Shown here: positions 8,567 through 16,895 of the stretch, in pieces
Position numbering within the stretch: position 1 is the first letter of the stretch
How the letters are laid out: every line of letters begins with the position of its first letter
Position numbers and translations under genes: made by a program
From: Dactylosporangium sucinum
Lineage (GTDB): Bacteria; Actinomycetota; Actinomycetes; Mycobacteriales; Micromonosporaceae
Assembly (NCBI RefSeq): GCF_014647515.1
Contig: NZ_BMPI01000003.1
Coordinates: forward strand, 279,373-331,649
Direction of reading: 5' to 3'
Length of the DNA stretch: 52,277 bases
The notes under the pieces: model-generated
Seen by the model: the letters and a program-made list of their open reading frames with translations, nothing else
Databases searched by the model: none
Told to the model about the DNA's origin: nothing

Positions 8567-8616
8567 GTCGATCGTCCCCTGTCCCGCCGTCGTCCCGGGC
8601 TCGCTTCCTCGTTCGG

Positions 8617-8672
8617 CGTCGGCCGATCAACCCTCGTTTTGATCTTGCTCCGCGAGGGTGGATCGACCGACG
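8617..8672. repeat. Interspersed hairpin repeat, copy 1
   Basis: A 56-bp imperfect inverted repeat with cores CCGATCAACCCTCG and CGAGGGTGGATCGACCG. Read on the minus strand it aligns over its whole length with the element at 9364-9423, so the TetR gene lies between two inverted copies of the same repeat. Confidence 0.7.
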
Positions 8673-8704
8673 TCTTCGCTCGGCAGTGCCGGCCCGCCCG
8701 GGTG

Positions 8705-8733
8705 GTGAGTGAGCACTTACTAACCCCTACAAT
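8705..8733 (+). promoter_or_regulatory. TetR-type operator and -10 box
   Basis: An imperfect 20-bp palindrome GTGAGTGAGCACTTACTAAC (8705-8724) lies just upstream of a good -10 hexamer, TACAAT (8728-8733). Its size and half-site style (TGAG/TTAG repeats) fit TetR operators. It sits between the TetR gene and the divergent oxidoreductase, so it could control both. Confidence 0.6.
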
Positions 8734-8778
8734 GTGTCGCGGAGCAACGCATGCTGTCAAGACATGGAGGGCCGCGAG

Positions 8779-9345
8779 GTGTCGACGCGGGACGTGATCC
8801 TGGACGCCGCGGCCAAGGTGCTGCGCACCCACGGCCTGGCCAACGCCACGACGCGGGAGATCGCCAGGGCGGCCGGCTTCTCCGAGGCGACCCTGTACAA
8901 GCATTTCCGCGACAAGGTCGACCTGATGGTGGCCGTCCTCCACGAGCGCGGCCCGCAGTTCATCCCGCTGCTGCAGACCCTCCCGGCCCGCGCCGGCAAG
9001 GGCGACCTGCGCGAGATACTGACCGAGCTGGCAACCGTGGCCATCGGCTTCTACCGCGACGGCTTCCCGATGTTCGTGTCGATCTTCTCCGACCCGGCCA
9101 TCCTGGCGGCGCACCGCGAGCAGTTGCGGGCCCAGAACCTCGGCCCGCACCGCGCGAACGACGCGCTGGCCGACTACCTGCGGGCCGAGCAGGCTCTGGG
9201 CCGGGTGAGCCCCGACGCCGACCTGGTGGCGGTGGCCGCCCTGCTGCTGGGAGCCTGCTTCCAGCACGCCTTCATCACCAACTTCGCCGACCGTCGAGCG
9301 GACGCGGACGCGGCCCGCGGCTTCGTGGCCGAACTCCGCCTGTAG
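8779..9345 (+). CDS. TetR/AcrR-family transcriptional repressor
   Basis: A 188-aa protein. Residues ~5-50 are the TetR helix-turn-helix (VILDAAAKVLRTHGLANATT followed by REIARAAGFSEATLYKHF), and the remainder is an all-helical ligand-binding domain ending in a typical dimerisation region. GTG 8779 is preferred because GGAGGG lies 7 bp upstream and the protein then starts just before the first HTH helix. ATG 8764 and GTG 8734 are in-frame alternatives without good sites. The divergent NAD(P)-binding gene and the palindrome at 8705 suggest local autoregulation. The ligand is unknown. Confidence 0.9.
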   Translation: MSTRDVILDAAAKVLRTHGLANATTREIARAAGFSEATLYKHFRDKVDLMVAVLHERGPQFIPLLQTLPARAGKGDLREILTELATVAIGFYRDGFPMFVSIFSDPAILAAHREQLRAQNLGPHRANDALADYLRAEQALGRVSPDADLVAVAALLLGACFQHAFITNFADRRADADAARGFVAELRL

Positions 9346-9363
9346 CCGCTCGCCCCGCGCGCC

Positions 9364-9423
9364 GACGCCGGTCGATCTACCCTCGCGAACGACGATCGAA
9401 ACGAGGGTGGATCGATCGGCGTC
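9364..9423. repeat. Interspersed hairpin repeat, copy 2
   Basis: 22-bp arms (9364-9385 and 9402-9423) with two mismatches around a 16-nt loop, cores GATCTACCCTCG and CGAGGGTGGATCGATCGG. It matches the reverse complement of copy 1 (8617-8672). It lies 18 bp after the TetR stop and may also act as that gene's terminator. Confidence 0.7.
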
Positions 9424-9512
9424 TGTGCAGGCCAGGCCGGCGAGGCGCACGCCACACCGGGGCGTCGGAAAGGTGACCTGCGGTCCGGGCGCGGCCGTGG
9501 AAGGCTGAGGAC

Positions 9513-10706
9513 GTGCGCATGGGATGGACAGCGGCCGCAGCGGTCGTGGTGCTGGTCGCCGGGGTAGGCATCGCCTACGCCGTCACGCGGGGCAACGAGG
9601 CGCCACCGCGCCACCCCGCGCCCCCCGGAGCCACCGCCGAGCTGCCCGCGCCCAGCCCGAGCTCCACCGCCGACTGCGCCGCCACCATCGTCCAGGGCAT
9701 GTCCCTCGAGGAGCGGGTCGGGCAGCTGCTCATGATCGGCACACCCGTCGGGTCGCCGGGGGATGCGATCGGGGCGGTCCAGAAGTACCACCTGGGCGGC
9801 ATCTTCCTCGCCGGGCGCAGCACCGCCGACGCGGCCACGCTGCGGCAGGCCGTCAGCCGGCTGCAGGCCGCCGCCGGCAAGGTGCGGCTCCACGTGGCCG
9901 TCGACCAGGAGGGCGGGCAGGTCCAGACGCTCAAGGGGCCCGACTTCCCGGCCATCCCCACCGCCGTCAACCAGGGCAAGCTGGACCAACGTACCCTCGC
10001 CGCGGACACGGGGGAGTGGGCGAGCCGGCTGAAGGACATCGGCGTGACGCTCGACCTCGCGCCGGTGGCGGACGTGGTGCCGGCCGAGATCGGCACCGCG
10101 AACCCGCCCATCGGCAAGTTCCAGCGTCAGTACGGGTCGGCGCCCGGGCCCGTCGCTGAGGACGTGGCCACCGTCGTCACCGCCGCGCAGGGCGCCGGGG
10201 TGCTCACCACGCTCAAGCACTTCCCCGGCCTCGGCCGCGTCCGGGTGAACACCGACACGTCGACGGGCGCGCGCGACGACCTCACCACCGCCGACGATCC
10301 CGCGCTGGAGCCGTTCCGCTCCGGGATCGCGGCCGGGTCGGCGGCCGTGATGATGTCGTCGGCGGCGTACCCGAAGCTCGACCCCGACGCGCCGGTCGCC
10401 GCGTTCTCCGAGAAGATCGTCACCGGCCTGCTCCGGGACCAGCTGGGCTACCAGGGCATGGTGCTCTCCGACGACCTCGGTGCGGCGAAGGCCGTCTCCG
10501 GTGTGCCGCTGGCCCAGCGCGCGGTCCGGTTCGTGCGGGCCGGCGGTGACGTGGCGCTCACGGTGCGCCTGTCCGACGCCGGCCCGATGACGGACGCGCT
10601 GCTGGCGACGGCGAAGGCCGACCCGGCGTTCGCCGACCGGGTGGCGCAGAGCGCGACCCGGGTCGTGGCCACGAAGGTGCGGGCCGGCCTGGCGACCTGT
10701 CAGTAG
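9513..10706 (+). CDS. GH3-family beta-N-acetylhexosaminidase-like, membrane-anchored or secreted
   Basis: A 397-aa protein. An N-terminal hydrophobic segment (residues ~4-25) is followed by a Pro-rich linker and a GH3 N-terminal TIM barrel: EERVGQLLMIG, GGIFLAGR, VDQEGGQVQ, LKHFPGLGRVRVNTDT and GMVLSDDLGA. The Asp of SDD is the nucleophile in NagZ-type GH3 enzymes. The His/Asp pair found in classical NagZ (KHFPGHG...DSH) is replaced by GLGRVRVNTDT, a variant common in secreted actinobacterial members. The likely role is trimming N-acetylglucosamine from peptidoglycan or glycoproteins outside the membrane. The GTG start is weakly preferred over ATG 9519. The 3' end overlaps the convergent gene by 7 bp. 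Confidence 0.85.
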   Translation: MRMGWTAAAAVVVLVAGVGIAYAVTRGNEAPPRHPAPPGATAELPAPSPSSTADCAATIVQGMSLEERVGQLLMIGTPVGSPGDAIGAVQKYHLGGIFLAGRSTADAATLRQAVSRLQAAAGKVRLHVAVDQEGGQVQTLKGPDFPAIPTAVNQGKLDQRTLAADTGEWASRLKDIGVTLDLAPVADVVPAEIGTANPPIGKFQRQYGSAPGPVAEDVATVVTAAQGAGVLTTLKHFPGLGRVRVNTDTSTGARDDLTTADDPALEPFRSGIAAGSAAVMMSSAAYPKLDPDAPVAAFSEKIVTGLLRDQLGYQGMVLSDDLGAAKAVSGVPLAQRAVRFVRAGGDVALTVRLSDAGPMTDALLATAKADPAFADRVAQSATRVVATKVRAGLATCQ

Positions 10707-11797
10707 CGGACGATCAGCGCGATCCGGCCGTCCGCGCTGAGGCTGTCGTCGCCGACGAACGTCACCTCGCCGCCGTTGCGCGCGACCGCCTCCACGATGT
10801 CGTCGACCGCGTCGTCGATCAGGGTGGCCGAGCCGGCCGTCGCGTCGTGCCGCGGCTCCTGGTCCGGCGGGTGCAGGTGGTCGCCGTGCACCCAGGCCGG
10901 GCTGTGGTACCCCTCCTCGACCAGCAGGTGGGCGCCGCGCCCCTGCTGGGCCAGGCTCCACACCTCGGCCAGCCCGGCCGCGAACCGGTTCGCGCCGCGC
11001 GCCACGTCGAGCGCCTCCAGGGCGGCCACCTGCCGCATGTTCGTGTACGCGGCGAGCTGCGGCGCGAGCAGCTTGTACACCTCGTGCGGCCCGGCGTGGT
11101 CGTAGTTGCCCGGCACGGTCCCGGCGATCGGCCGGCCCCACTCGTCGGCGAAGAAGGCGAGGTACCGCTCGACGCCGAGCACGAACACCGGCCGCGCGTC
11201 GAGGGCGTCGACGTCGGCGAGCCCGGAGGCGATGTCCCGGAAGAACTGCCGGTGCCGCTCGTCGCGGATCGCGCTCGGGTTCTGCCCGTAGTCGCGGGGC
11301 AGGCCGACCGTCCCGCCGGGCCCCTCGTGCGTGAACGGGAACCCGTGCGAGCGCACCTCGACGAGGTCGGGCCCGTCGCCGCTCCACAGCCTGGTCGGCT
11401 GCTCGGACAGGACCAGCGCCCAGTACCGGTGCCGGCGGGCCGCGTCGGCGACGACGTCCCGCACCTCGTAGGTGTCGGCGACGACGACCCGCTCGTGGAC
11501 GGGCGTGTCGAGGAGGCGGACGTGGACCTGGCCGGGGGAGGCGAACAGCGCCAGCCCGTCGCCGACCTGCCGCAGGTCGAGCTGCTCGGCGGCGTCGGCG
11601 ATCTCCTGGTACACCTGGGCGGCCACCGGCTTCGGCACCGCGGCGTCGGTCTCCAGCCGCCGCTTCGCCTCGGCCACCAGGTTGCGCAGGCGGATCGGAT
11701 CCTGCTGGTTCTCCGGCGGCGTGCGATGGGTCGGCATCAGCAGGGAGACCGCCGGGTACCCGCTCGGCGTGAGGGTCGCCAGATCCTTCACCGTCAT
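10700..11797 (-). CDS. baeRF-family (eRF1/Vms1-like) protein
   Basis: A 365-aa protein starting MTVKDLATL and ending in ADGRIALIVRY. PAVSLLMPTHRTPPENQQDPIR near the N-terminus and the overall plan match the bacterial/archaeal eRF1-like (baeRF) family, relatives of the Vms1/eRF1 peptidyl-tRNA hydrolase fold. The central part contains FADEWGRPIAG and GNYDHAGPHEVYKLLAP. Members are proposed to act on stalled ribosomes; function in actinomycetes is unproven. ATG 11797 is chosen because the conserved motif starts soon after. The much longer in-frame stretch up to 14701 is antisense to real genes. It is divergent from the condensation-like gene at 11957. Confidence 0.75.
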   Translation of the reverse strand: MTVKDLATLTPSGYPAVSLLMPTHRTPPENQQDPIRLRNLVAEAKRRLETDAAVPKPVAAQVYQEIADAAEQLDLRQVGDGLALFASPGQVHVRLLDTPVHERVVVADTYEVRDVVADAARRHRYWALVLSEQPTRLWSGDGPDLVEVRSHGFPFTHEGPGGTVGLPRDYGQNPSAIRDERHRQFFRDIASGLADVDALDARPVFVLGVERYLAFFADEWGRPIAGTVPGNYDHAGPHEVYKLLAPQLAAYTNMRQVAALEALDVARGANRFAAGLAEVWSLAQQGRGAHLLVEEGYHSPAWVHGDHLHPPDQEPRHDATAGSATLIDDAVDDIVEAVARNGGEVTFVGDDSLSADGRIALIVRY

Positions 11798-11956
11798 GGC
11801 CCCACGGTGCCGCGGGTGGGCGGTGGGCGGGCTCGCCTGCGGCGAGTGAACGGCGTGGTCGGGAATGGTCGGGTTGGCAACGTATTGACAGGCGTCGAGC
11901 ACGGCCGATGCAATGGCGCTGCCGGAACCTGACGACTGCACGGAAACCGGGGTGCG

Positions 11957-13255
11957 ATGACGGAACGGATCGCCGTCCGGTTCGCCGGTGGGCGCGGCGG
12001 GGAGTGCCAGCTCAGCTGGGGACAGACGGCGATCTGGCGGGCGATCCAGCGGCTCGTGCCCGACGACGCGAGCCTCAACATGAGCTGGGTCACCGCCGTC
12101 GAGGACGAGGGCGTCGCCACGCGCGTGCCGGTCGAGCGGGTCACCGGGACCGTCGCGCACGTCATGGCCCGCCACGAGTCGCTGCGCACCAACGTCCGCG
12201 ACGGCCGGCAGGTCGTCGCCCGGGAGGGCGTCATCGAGGCGCACCTGGTGGACGCCGCCCCCCACCGGGCCGCGCAGGAGGCCCGCGAGCTCCAGCACCG
12301 GCTCACCGCCCCGGCGTTCGACTACGCGAACGAGTGGCCGCTGCGCGTCGGGATGGTCCGCGCCGGCGGCGTCGTCACGCACGCCGTCTTCGTCATCTGC
12401 CACCTGGTCACCGACCGGGGCGGGCTCGACACCCTCGTCGGGGACGTCCTCGCCGGGCTCGCCGGGACGCCCAGCCAGGAGCCGCCCGACCGGCAGCCGT
12501 ACGACCTGGCCGTCCACCAGGCGTCGGCACAGGGGCGGCGGCAGAGCGCCAAGGCGCTGCGGTACTGGGAGCGACACCTGGGTGCCGTGCCCAAGCGGCG
12601 CTTCCACGAGACCGGCGCCTCGCCGCGGTTCACCAGCGCCACGCTCAGCTCGCCGGCCGGCGACCTGGCCGTCAGCGCACTCGCCGAACGCGAAGCGGTG
12701 TCCGGATCCACGGTCATCCTCGCGGCGGCCGCGCTCCAGCTGGCCCGGCAGACCGCGGCCCGGGAGGCGGTCCTGCAGGTCATCGTCAGCAACCGGTTCC
12801 GTCCCGGGCTGGCCGGCTCGGTCGGCCCGGCGTCGCAGGACGGGCTGTGCGTCGTCGAGGTCGGCGACGCCGGCCTGCCCACCGTGATCCGCCGGACGGC
12901 GCAGGCGTCGATGCAGGCGTACCTGCACGCCCAGTACGACCCGGAGGACCTCGACAAGCTGCTGGCGGACAGCGACGTCGACCTGTCGTGCTCGTTCAAC
13001 GACCGCCGCTTCGACGCGCAGACCGAGCCCGGCCCGGCGACCGCCGGCATCGCGGCGGCGCTCGGCGCGACCACCCTGCGCTGGGAACCCGTCGAGCACT
13101 ACGGCGCCCGGTACTTCCTGCACGTCAACGCGGTCCCGCGGGTGCTCGACCTGACCCTGTACGCCGACGTCAGCGTGTTCCCGGAGACCGCGGTCGAGGC
13201 GCACCTGCGCGGCATCGAGGCGCTGCTCGTCGCCGAGGCGCTGCAGTCCGCCTGA
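11957..13255 (+). CDS. Stand-alone condensation-domain-like protein (copy 1)
   Basis: A 432-aa protein resembling one NRPS condensation domain with no adenylation or carrier domain. The N-terminal LSWGQTAIWRAIQR corresponds to the C-domain opening motif, RHESLRTN to the second motif, and CHLVTDRGG to the catalytic HHxxxDG. The first His is Cys and Asp-Gly is split by Arg, so catalysis may be altered or lost, although the second His is kept. It is clearly a paralogue of the protein at 42615-43952, sharing the same opening and CHLVTD. The next gene follows after 15 bp and is probably co-transcribed. It may act as an acyltransferase on an unlinked carrier or small amine; the substrate is unknown. 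Confidence 0.8.
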   Translation: MTERIAVRFAGGRGGECQLSWGQTAIWRAIQRLVPDDASLNMSWVTAVEDEGVATRVPVERVTGTVAHVMARHESLRTNVRDGRQVVAREGVIEAHLVDAAPHRAAQEARELQHRLTAPAFDYANEWPLRVGMVRAGGVVTHAVFVICHLVTDRGGLDTLVGDVLAGLAGTPSQEPPDRQPYDLAVHQASAQGRRQSAKALRYWERHLGAVPKRRFHETGASPRFTSATLSSPAGDLAVSALAEREAVSGSTVILAAAALQLARQTAAREAVLQVIVSNRFRPGLAGSVGPASQDGLCVVEVGDAGLPTVIRRTAQASMQAYLHAQYDPEDLDKLLADSDVDLSCSFNDRRFDAQTEPGPATAGIAAALGATTLRWEPVEHYGARYFLHVNAVPRVLDLTLYADVSVFPETAVEAHLRGIEALLVAEALQSA

Positions 13256-13270
13256 CAGCGCCGCCTGACC

Positions 13271-15136
13271 GTGCCCGCCTACGCCGACGCCACCTCCTGC
13301 GAGCCCGGCGGCACCCTGCGGTTCACGCTGACCGAGGACTCGCCGGTCAGCGTGCACGACGCCACCGACGACCGGGTCGTCCACACCAGCCGGGCGGAGG
13401 CCCCCGGCTGGGATCTCGTCGTTCCGGACGACTGGCCGAGCTCGCTGTACCGCGCCGAGCTCGCGGGCGACGAGGTCTGGTTCGTGGTCAGGGCGCGCAC
13501 CCCCACCGCGCCGATCCTGGTCTCGGTGCCGTTCCCCACCTGGCTCGCCTACCACCGCTCCGGCGTGCCCGGCGAGAGCCTCTACTACTTCGAGGAGCCC
13601 GGCCGCGCCGACCGCGTCTCGTTCGACCGCCCCGGCATCGGCCCGCCACCGGAGCGCTGGGAAGAGGGCCTGCTGCGCTGGCTGCGCACGTCCGGCTACC
13701 GGGCCGACTTCTGCTCCGGCCTCGACCTGCACCGCGACGGCCCGCGACTCCTGGCGGGCTACCGGCTGCTCGTCGTCAACGGCCACGACGAGTACTGGTC
13801 GAAGGAGATGCGCGACGCCGTCGAGGCCTTCACCGACGCCGGCGGCAACCTCGCCTGCTTCGCCGCGAACACCGCCTACTGGCAGGCCCGCTTCGAGGAC
13901 GGCGGCCGCACGATGGTCTGCTACCGCGACGCCGTCCGCGACCCGCTCGCGGCGACCGACCCGGCCCGCGCGACGGTCGAGTGGTCGGCCGCCCCGGTCC
14001 ACCGGCCGGAGAACGCGATGACCGGCGTGAGCTACCGCAACGGCGCCGGCGCGTGGGGCGGGTACATGGACGTCATGAAGGAGACCGAGTACACCGCCCG
14101 CTTCGCCGCGCACTGGGTCTTCGCCGGCACCGGCCTGCGCGACGGCGATCGTTTTGCGCTCGGCGCCATCGGCTACGAGACCGACGCCGCGCTGTTCGCG
14201 GAGGACGGGGGCGTCCCGGTCGTCACCGGCGGCGACGGCACGCCGCCCTCGTTCGTCGTCCTCGCCACCGCCGACCTGCGGCACTGGCGGCGGTACGGCC
14301 AGGGCGGCCACGCGACCATGGGCGTCTTCCGCCGCGGGGCCGGCACGGTGTTCACCGCGGCCACCGTCAACTGGGGCGCGGCGCTCGGCGATCCGGTGGC
14401 CGACCGGATCACCCGCAACGTGCTCGACCGGCTGATGGCGCCGCCGGGCCCGCCGCCGTGGGAGGTGATCGGCCCGGCGCCCGACCTGGTCGCGCTGACC
14501 GCCTGCGAGCACGCCTTCTGGGCCATCGATGCGGCAGGTGTACTGCTGGTGCGCCGCGCGAGCGGCCAGAACGTCCCCTGGCGCCCGGTGGAGGCGGGCG
14601 TCGTCGACGACCCGCCGGTGTGCCTGGCCGCGCCGCGCGAGGCGGTGTCCGGCCGGCCCGTCGGCCTGTACGGGGTGACCGCCCGCGGCCGGCTGGTGCA
14701 CCGCCCGCCGGTGCGCGAGCCCGCCGGCTGGGAGCCGATCGGCGCGGCGCCGGCGGGCACGCGGGCCCTGGCCGTGGCCGACGGCCGCCTGTTCGCCGTC
14801 ACCGCCGACGACCGCCTGTGGTGCGCGCTGATCGCGGAGGCGGACGGCTGGGTCACGGTCGGTGACGGCGGCGGCGTCGGCACCCTCGCGGCGGTCAGTG
14901 GCCTGCTCACCGGGGCCGGCCCGGGCGGCACGATCCGGGTGCGCCGGCCCTTCGCGGGGACATCACCGGGCGCCGAACCGTGGGAAAATCTCGGGAACGC
15001 GGGAGGGCGCACGGTCCTCGCCGGCTACGAGGGACGGCTCGTCGGCGCGGGACCCGACGGCCGGCTCGCGTGGCGCGAGACCGGGTGGGAGATCAACGGG
15101 GAATCTCCTCCGCCGGGGGTGTCGAGGATCGGCTGA
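13271..15136 (+). CDS. N,N-dimethylformamidase large-subunit-like protein with C-terminal propeller-like region
   Basis: A 621-aa protein. Residues ~1-75 form a small beta domain. Residues ~75-400 match the catalytic-subunit fold of N,N-dimethylformamidase: VPFPTWLAYHRSG, LLVVNGHDEYWSKEMRDAVE, GGNLACFAANTAYWQARFED and MGVFRRGAGTVFTAATVNW. Residues ~410-621 are repeated short strands (ALTACEHAFWAID, ALAVADGRLFAVTADD) like a partial beta-propeller. Related enzymes hydrolyse amides using mononuclear iron held by Tyr/Tyr/Glu; I cannot assign those residues reliably. It starts at GTG 13271, 15 bp after the condensation-like gene, without a clear RBS, so translational coupling is likely. The pair could make and break, or proof-read, an amide. 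That role is inference. Confidence 0.7.
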   Translation: MPAYADATSCEPGGTLRFTLTEDSPVSVHDATDDRVVHTSRAEAPGWDLVVPDDWPSSLYRAELAGDEVWFVVRARTPTAPILVSVPFPTWLAYHRSGVPGESLYYFEEPGRADRVSFDRPGIGPPPERWEEGLLRWLRTSGYRADFCSGLDLHRDGPRLLAGYRLLVVNGHDEYWSKEMRDAVEAFTDAGGNLACFAANTAYWQARFEDGGRTMVCYRDAVRDPLAATDPARATVEWSAAPVHRPENAMTGVSYRNGAGAWGGYMDVMKETEYTARFAAHWVFAGTGLRDGDRFALGAIGYETDAALFAEDGGVPVVTGGDGTPPSFVVLATADLRHWRRYGQGGHATMGVFRRGAGTVFTAATVNWGAALGDPVADRITRNVLDRLMAPPGPPPWEVIGPAPDLVALTACEHAFWAIDAAGVLLVRRASGQNVPWRPVEAGVVDDPPVCLAAPREAVSGRPVGLYGVTARGRLVHRPPVREPAGWEPIGAAPAGTRALAVADGRLFAVTADDRLWCALIAEADGWVTVGDGGGVGTLAAVSGLLTGAGPGGTIRVRRPFAGTSPGAEPWENLGNAGGRTVLAGYEGRLVGAGPDGRLAWRETGWEINGESPPPGVSRIG

Positions 15137-15183
15137 GCCGTTCGTCGTCGTGACGGAACCATCCCCGCGAAGGAGGAGACGTC

Positions 15184-15513
15184 ATGCGATTCCTGCTGCT
15201 GATCGCCGTCGAGGACGGCCCGGTCACCGACGAGCCCACCGGCGACGACGTGCTGCGCTGGGTCAAGGAGATGGACGAGCGCGGCGTGCGCGTGCTCGGC
15301 AACCGGGTCGTGCCGCCGGCCGAGGCCACCACCGTGCGTGTGCGCAACGGTGACGTGGTGCTCACCGACGGGCCGTTCGCCGAGACCCGCGAGCAGATGG
15401 CCGGCTTCGACATCATCGAGTGCGAGTCGTTCGAGGAGGCGATCGAGGTCGCCGCCCAGCACCCGGTGGCCCGCAGCGGGCTCATCGAGGTCCGCCCCTT
15501 CTGGGAACCGTGA
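15184..15513 (+). CDS. YCII/DGPF-domain protein, partner of an ECF42 sigma factor
   Basis: A 109-aa protein of the YCII-related family, with the diagnostic [16 protein letters not shown] (DGPF) and a C-terminal strand [18 protein letters not shown] precedes the ATG by 6-7 bp. DGPF proteins are the standard genomic partners of ECF42 sigma factors and are usually targets of them; their biochemical role is unclear. The sigma gene starts 25 bp downstream, so the two form one operon. Confidence 0.88.
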   Translation: MRFLLLIAVEDGPVTDEPTGDDVLRWVKEMDERGVRVLGNRVVPPAEATTVRVRNGDVVLTDGPFAETREQMAGFDIIECESFEEAIEVAAQHPVARSGLIEVRPFWEP

Positions 15514-15538
15514 CCGTTCGGAGCGAAGCGGAGGACGC

Positions 15539-16792
15539 GTGACCAGCCCCGAGGAGGTGCGCGACGCCGTCGCCCGCGTCTACGCCGACGAGTGGGGCCG
15601 GATCGTGGCGACGCTGATCCGGCTCACCGGCGACTGGGACCTCGCCGAGGAGTGCGCCCAGGACGCCTTCGCCCAGGCCCTCGCGCGCTGGCCGGCCGAC
15701 GGCGTGCCGCGGCGGCCGGGCGCCTGGCTCACCACGACCGCGCGCAACCGGGCGCTCGACCGGCTGCGCCGGGGCGCCGTCGAGGCGCAGAAGCTGCGGG
15801 AGGTCGCCGTGGAGGAGTCCCGGACGCCGCCGTCCGAGCCGGCCGAGGACGATGATCCCGCGGTCCCGGACGATCGCCTGCGGCTCATGTTCACGTGTTG
15901 TCACCCGGCCCTCGCCCTGGACGCCCGCGTGGCGCTCACCCTGCGCAGCCTGGCCGGCCTGAGCACGGCCGAGATCGCGCGGGCGTTCCTGGTGTCGGAG
16001 CCGACCATGGCGCAGCGGCTGGTGCGGGCCAAGAACAAGATCCGGAGGGCGGCCATCCCGTTCCGCGTGCCGCCCGCGCACCTGCTGCCGGAGCGGCTCG
16101 GCGCCGTGCTCGCCGTGCTGTACCTGCTGTTCAACGAGGGCTACGCGGCCACGTCCGGCGCCGAGCTGCTGCGCGCCGGACTCAGCGGCGAGGCGATCCG
16201 GCTGGCCCGGGTGCTCACCGCGCTCATGCCCGACGAGCCCGAGGCCCACGGCCTGCTCGCGCTGATGCTGCTGCACGAGGGCCGCCGCGAGGGCCGGGTC
16301 GACGCGGCCGGCGACATCGTGACGCTGGAGGAGCAGGACCGCGGCCGCTGGGACCGGGCGATGATCGACGAGGGCGTGGCCGTCCTCGAGCACGCGCTGC
16401 GCCGCCGGCAGCCCGGCCGCTACCAGGTGCAGGCCGCCATCGCCGCCTGCCACGCCACCGCCCCGGTCGCCGCGGAGACCGACTGGCGGCAGATCATCCT
16501 GTTGTACGGCGAGCTCGCCCGCTTCACGCCCGGGCCCGTCGTCGAGCTCAACCGGGCGGTGGCCGTGGCCATGGCCGACGGTCCGGCGGCCGGCCTCGCC
16601 CTCGTCGACGCGATCGCGGCGGGTGGCGAGCTCGCCGGCTATCACCTCCTGCCGGCCACCCGCGCCGACCTGCTGCGCCGGCTCGGCCGCCGGGTCGAGG
16701 CCGCCGAGGCGTACCGCGAGGCCCTCGACCTCGTGGGCAATGACGCCGAACGCCGGTATCTGGAGCGCCGGTTGGGTAATGCGGCCTCGTGA
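15539..16792 (+). CDS. ECF sigma factor, ECF42 type with C-terminal TPR-like extension
   Basis: A 417-aa protein, much longer than a minimal ECF sigma factor. Region sigma2 is at residues ~10-75 ([36 protein letters not shown]); sigma4 is at ~130-175 ([33 protein letters not shown]). The remainder is the helical extension ([39 protein letters not shown]) that defines ECF42/DUF6596 proteins. These lack an anti-sigma factor and depend on the extension for activity. GTG 15539 is chosen because GGAGG stands just upstream and the protein then starts right before sigma2. It pairs with the DGPF gene upstream. Confidence 0.9.
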   Translation: MTSPEEVRDAVARVYADEWGRIVATLIRLTGDWDLAEECAQDAFAQALARWPADGVPRRPGAWLTTTARNRALDRLRRGAVEAQKLREVAVEESRTPPSEPAEDDDPAVPDDRLRLMFTCCHPALALDARVALTLRSLAGLSTAEIARAFLVSEPTMAQRLVRAKNKIRRAAIPFRVPPAHLLPERLGAVLAVLYLLFNEGYAATSGAELLRAGLSGEAIRLARVLTALMPDEPEAHGLLALMLLHEGRREGRVDAAGDIVTLEEQDRGRWDRAMIDEGVAVLEHALRRRQPGRYQVQAAIAACHATAPVAAETDWRQIILLYGELARFTPGPVVELNRAVAVAMADGPAAGLALVDAIAAGGELAGYHLLPATRADLLRRLGRRVEAAEAYREALDLVGNDAERRYLERRLGNAAS

Positions 16793-16808
16793 CTTGGGTC
16801 ACCCCGCG

Positions 16809-16855
16809 TTGGCGCAAGTTTGCCAACTGTGCAAGTTTGGCCTGAGGCATGCCTC
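16809..16855 (+). promoter_or_regulatory. Operator-like repeats upstream of the methyl-branched fatty acid operon
   Basis: GCAAGTTTG occurs twice, 17 bp apart (16814 and 16831), the first inside an inverted TTGGC/GCCAA pair (16809-16826). A perfect 12-bp palindrome GAGGCATGCCTC follows at 16844-16855. A strong RBS (AAAGGAGGT, from 16879) precedes the gene. The promoter hexamers are not clear. Confidence 0.4.
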
Positions 16856-16895
16856 CACTTTCTGATTCGATGCATTACGGAAAGGAGGTGGTCGA

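Noticed and set aside
10700..14701. A 1333-codon open frame on the minus strand
   Set aside because: Only the last 365 codons resemble a real protein; the rest is antisense to two good plus-strand genes and is Arg/Gly/Ala-rich as expected for a GC-rich shadow frame.
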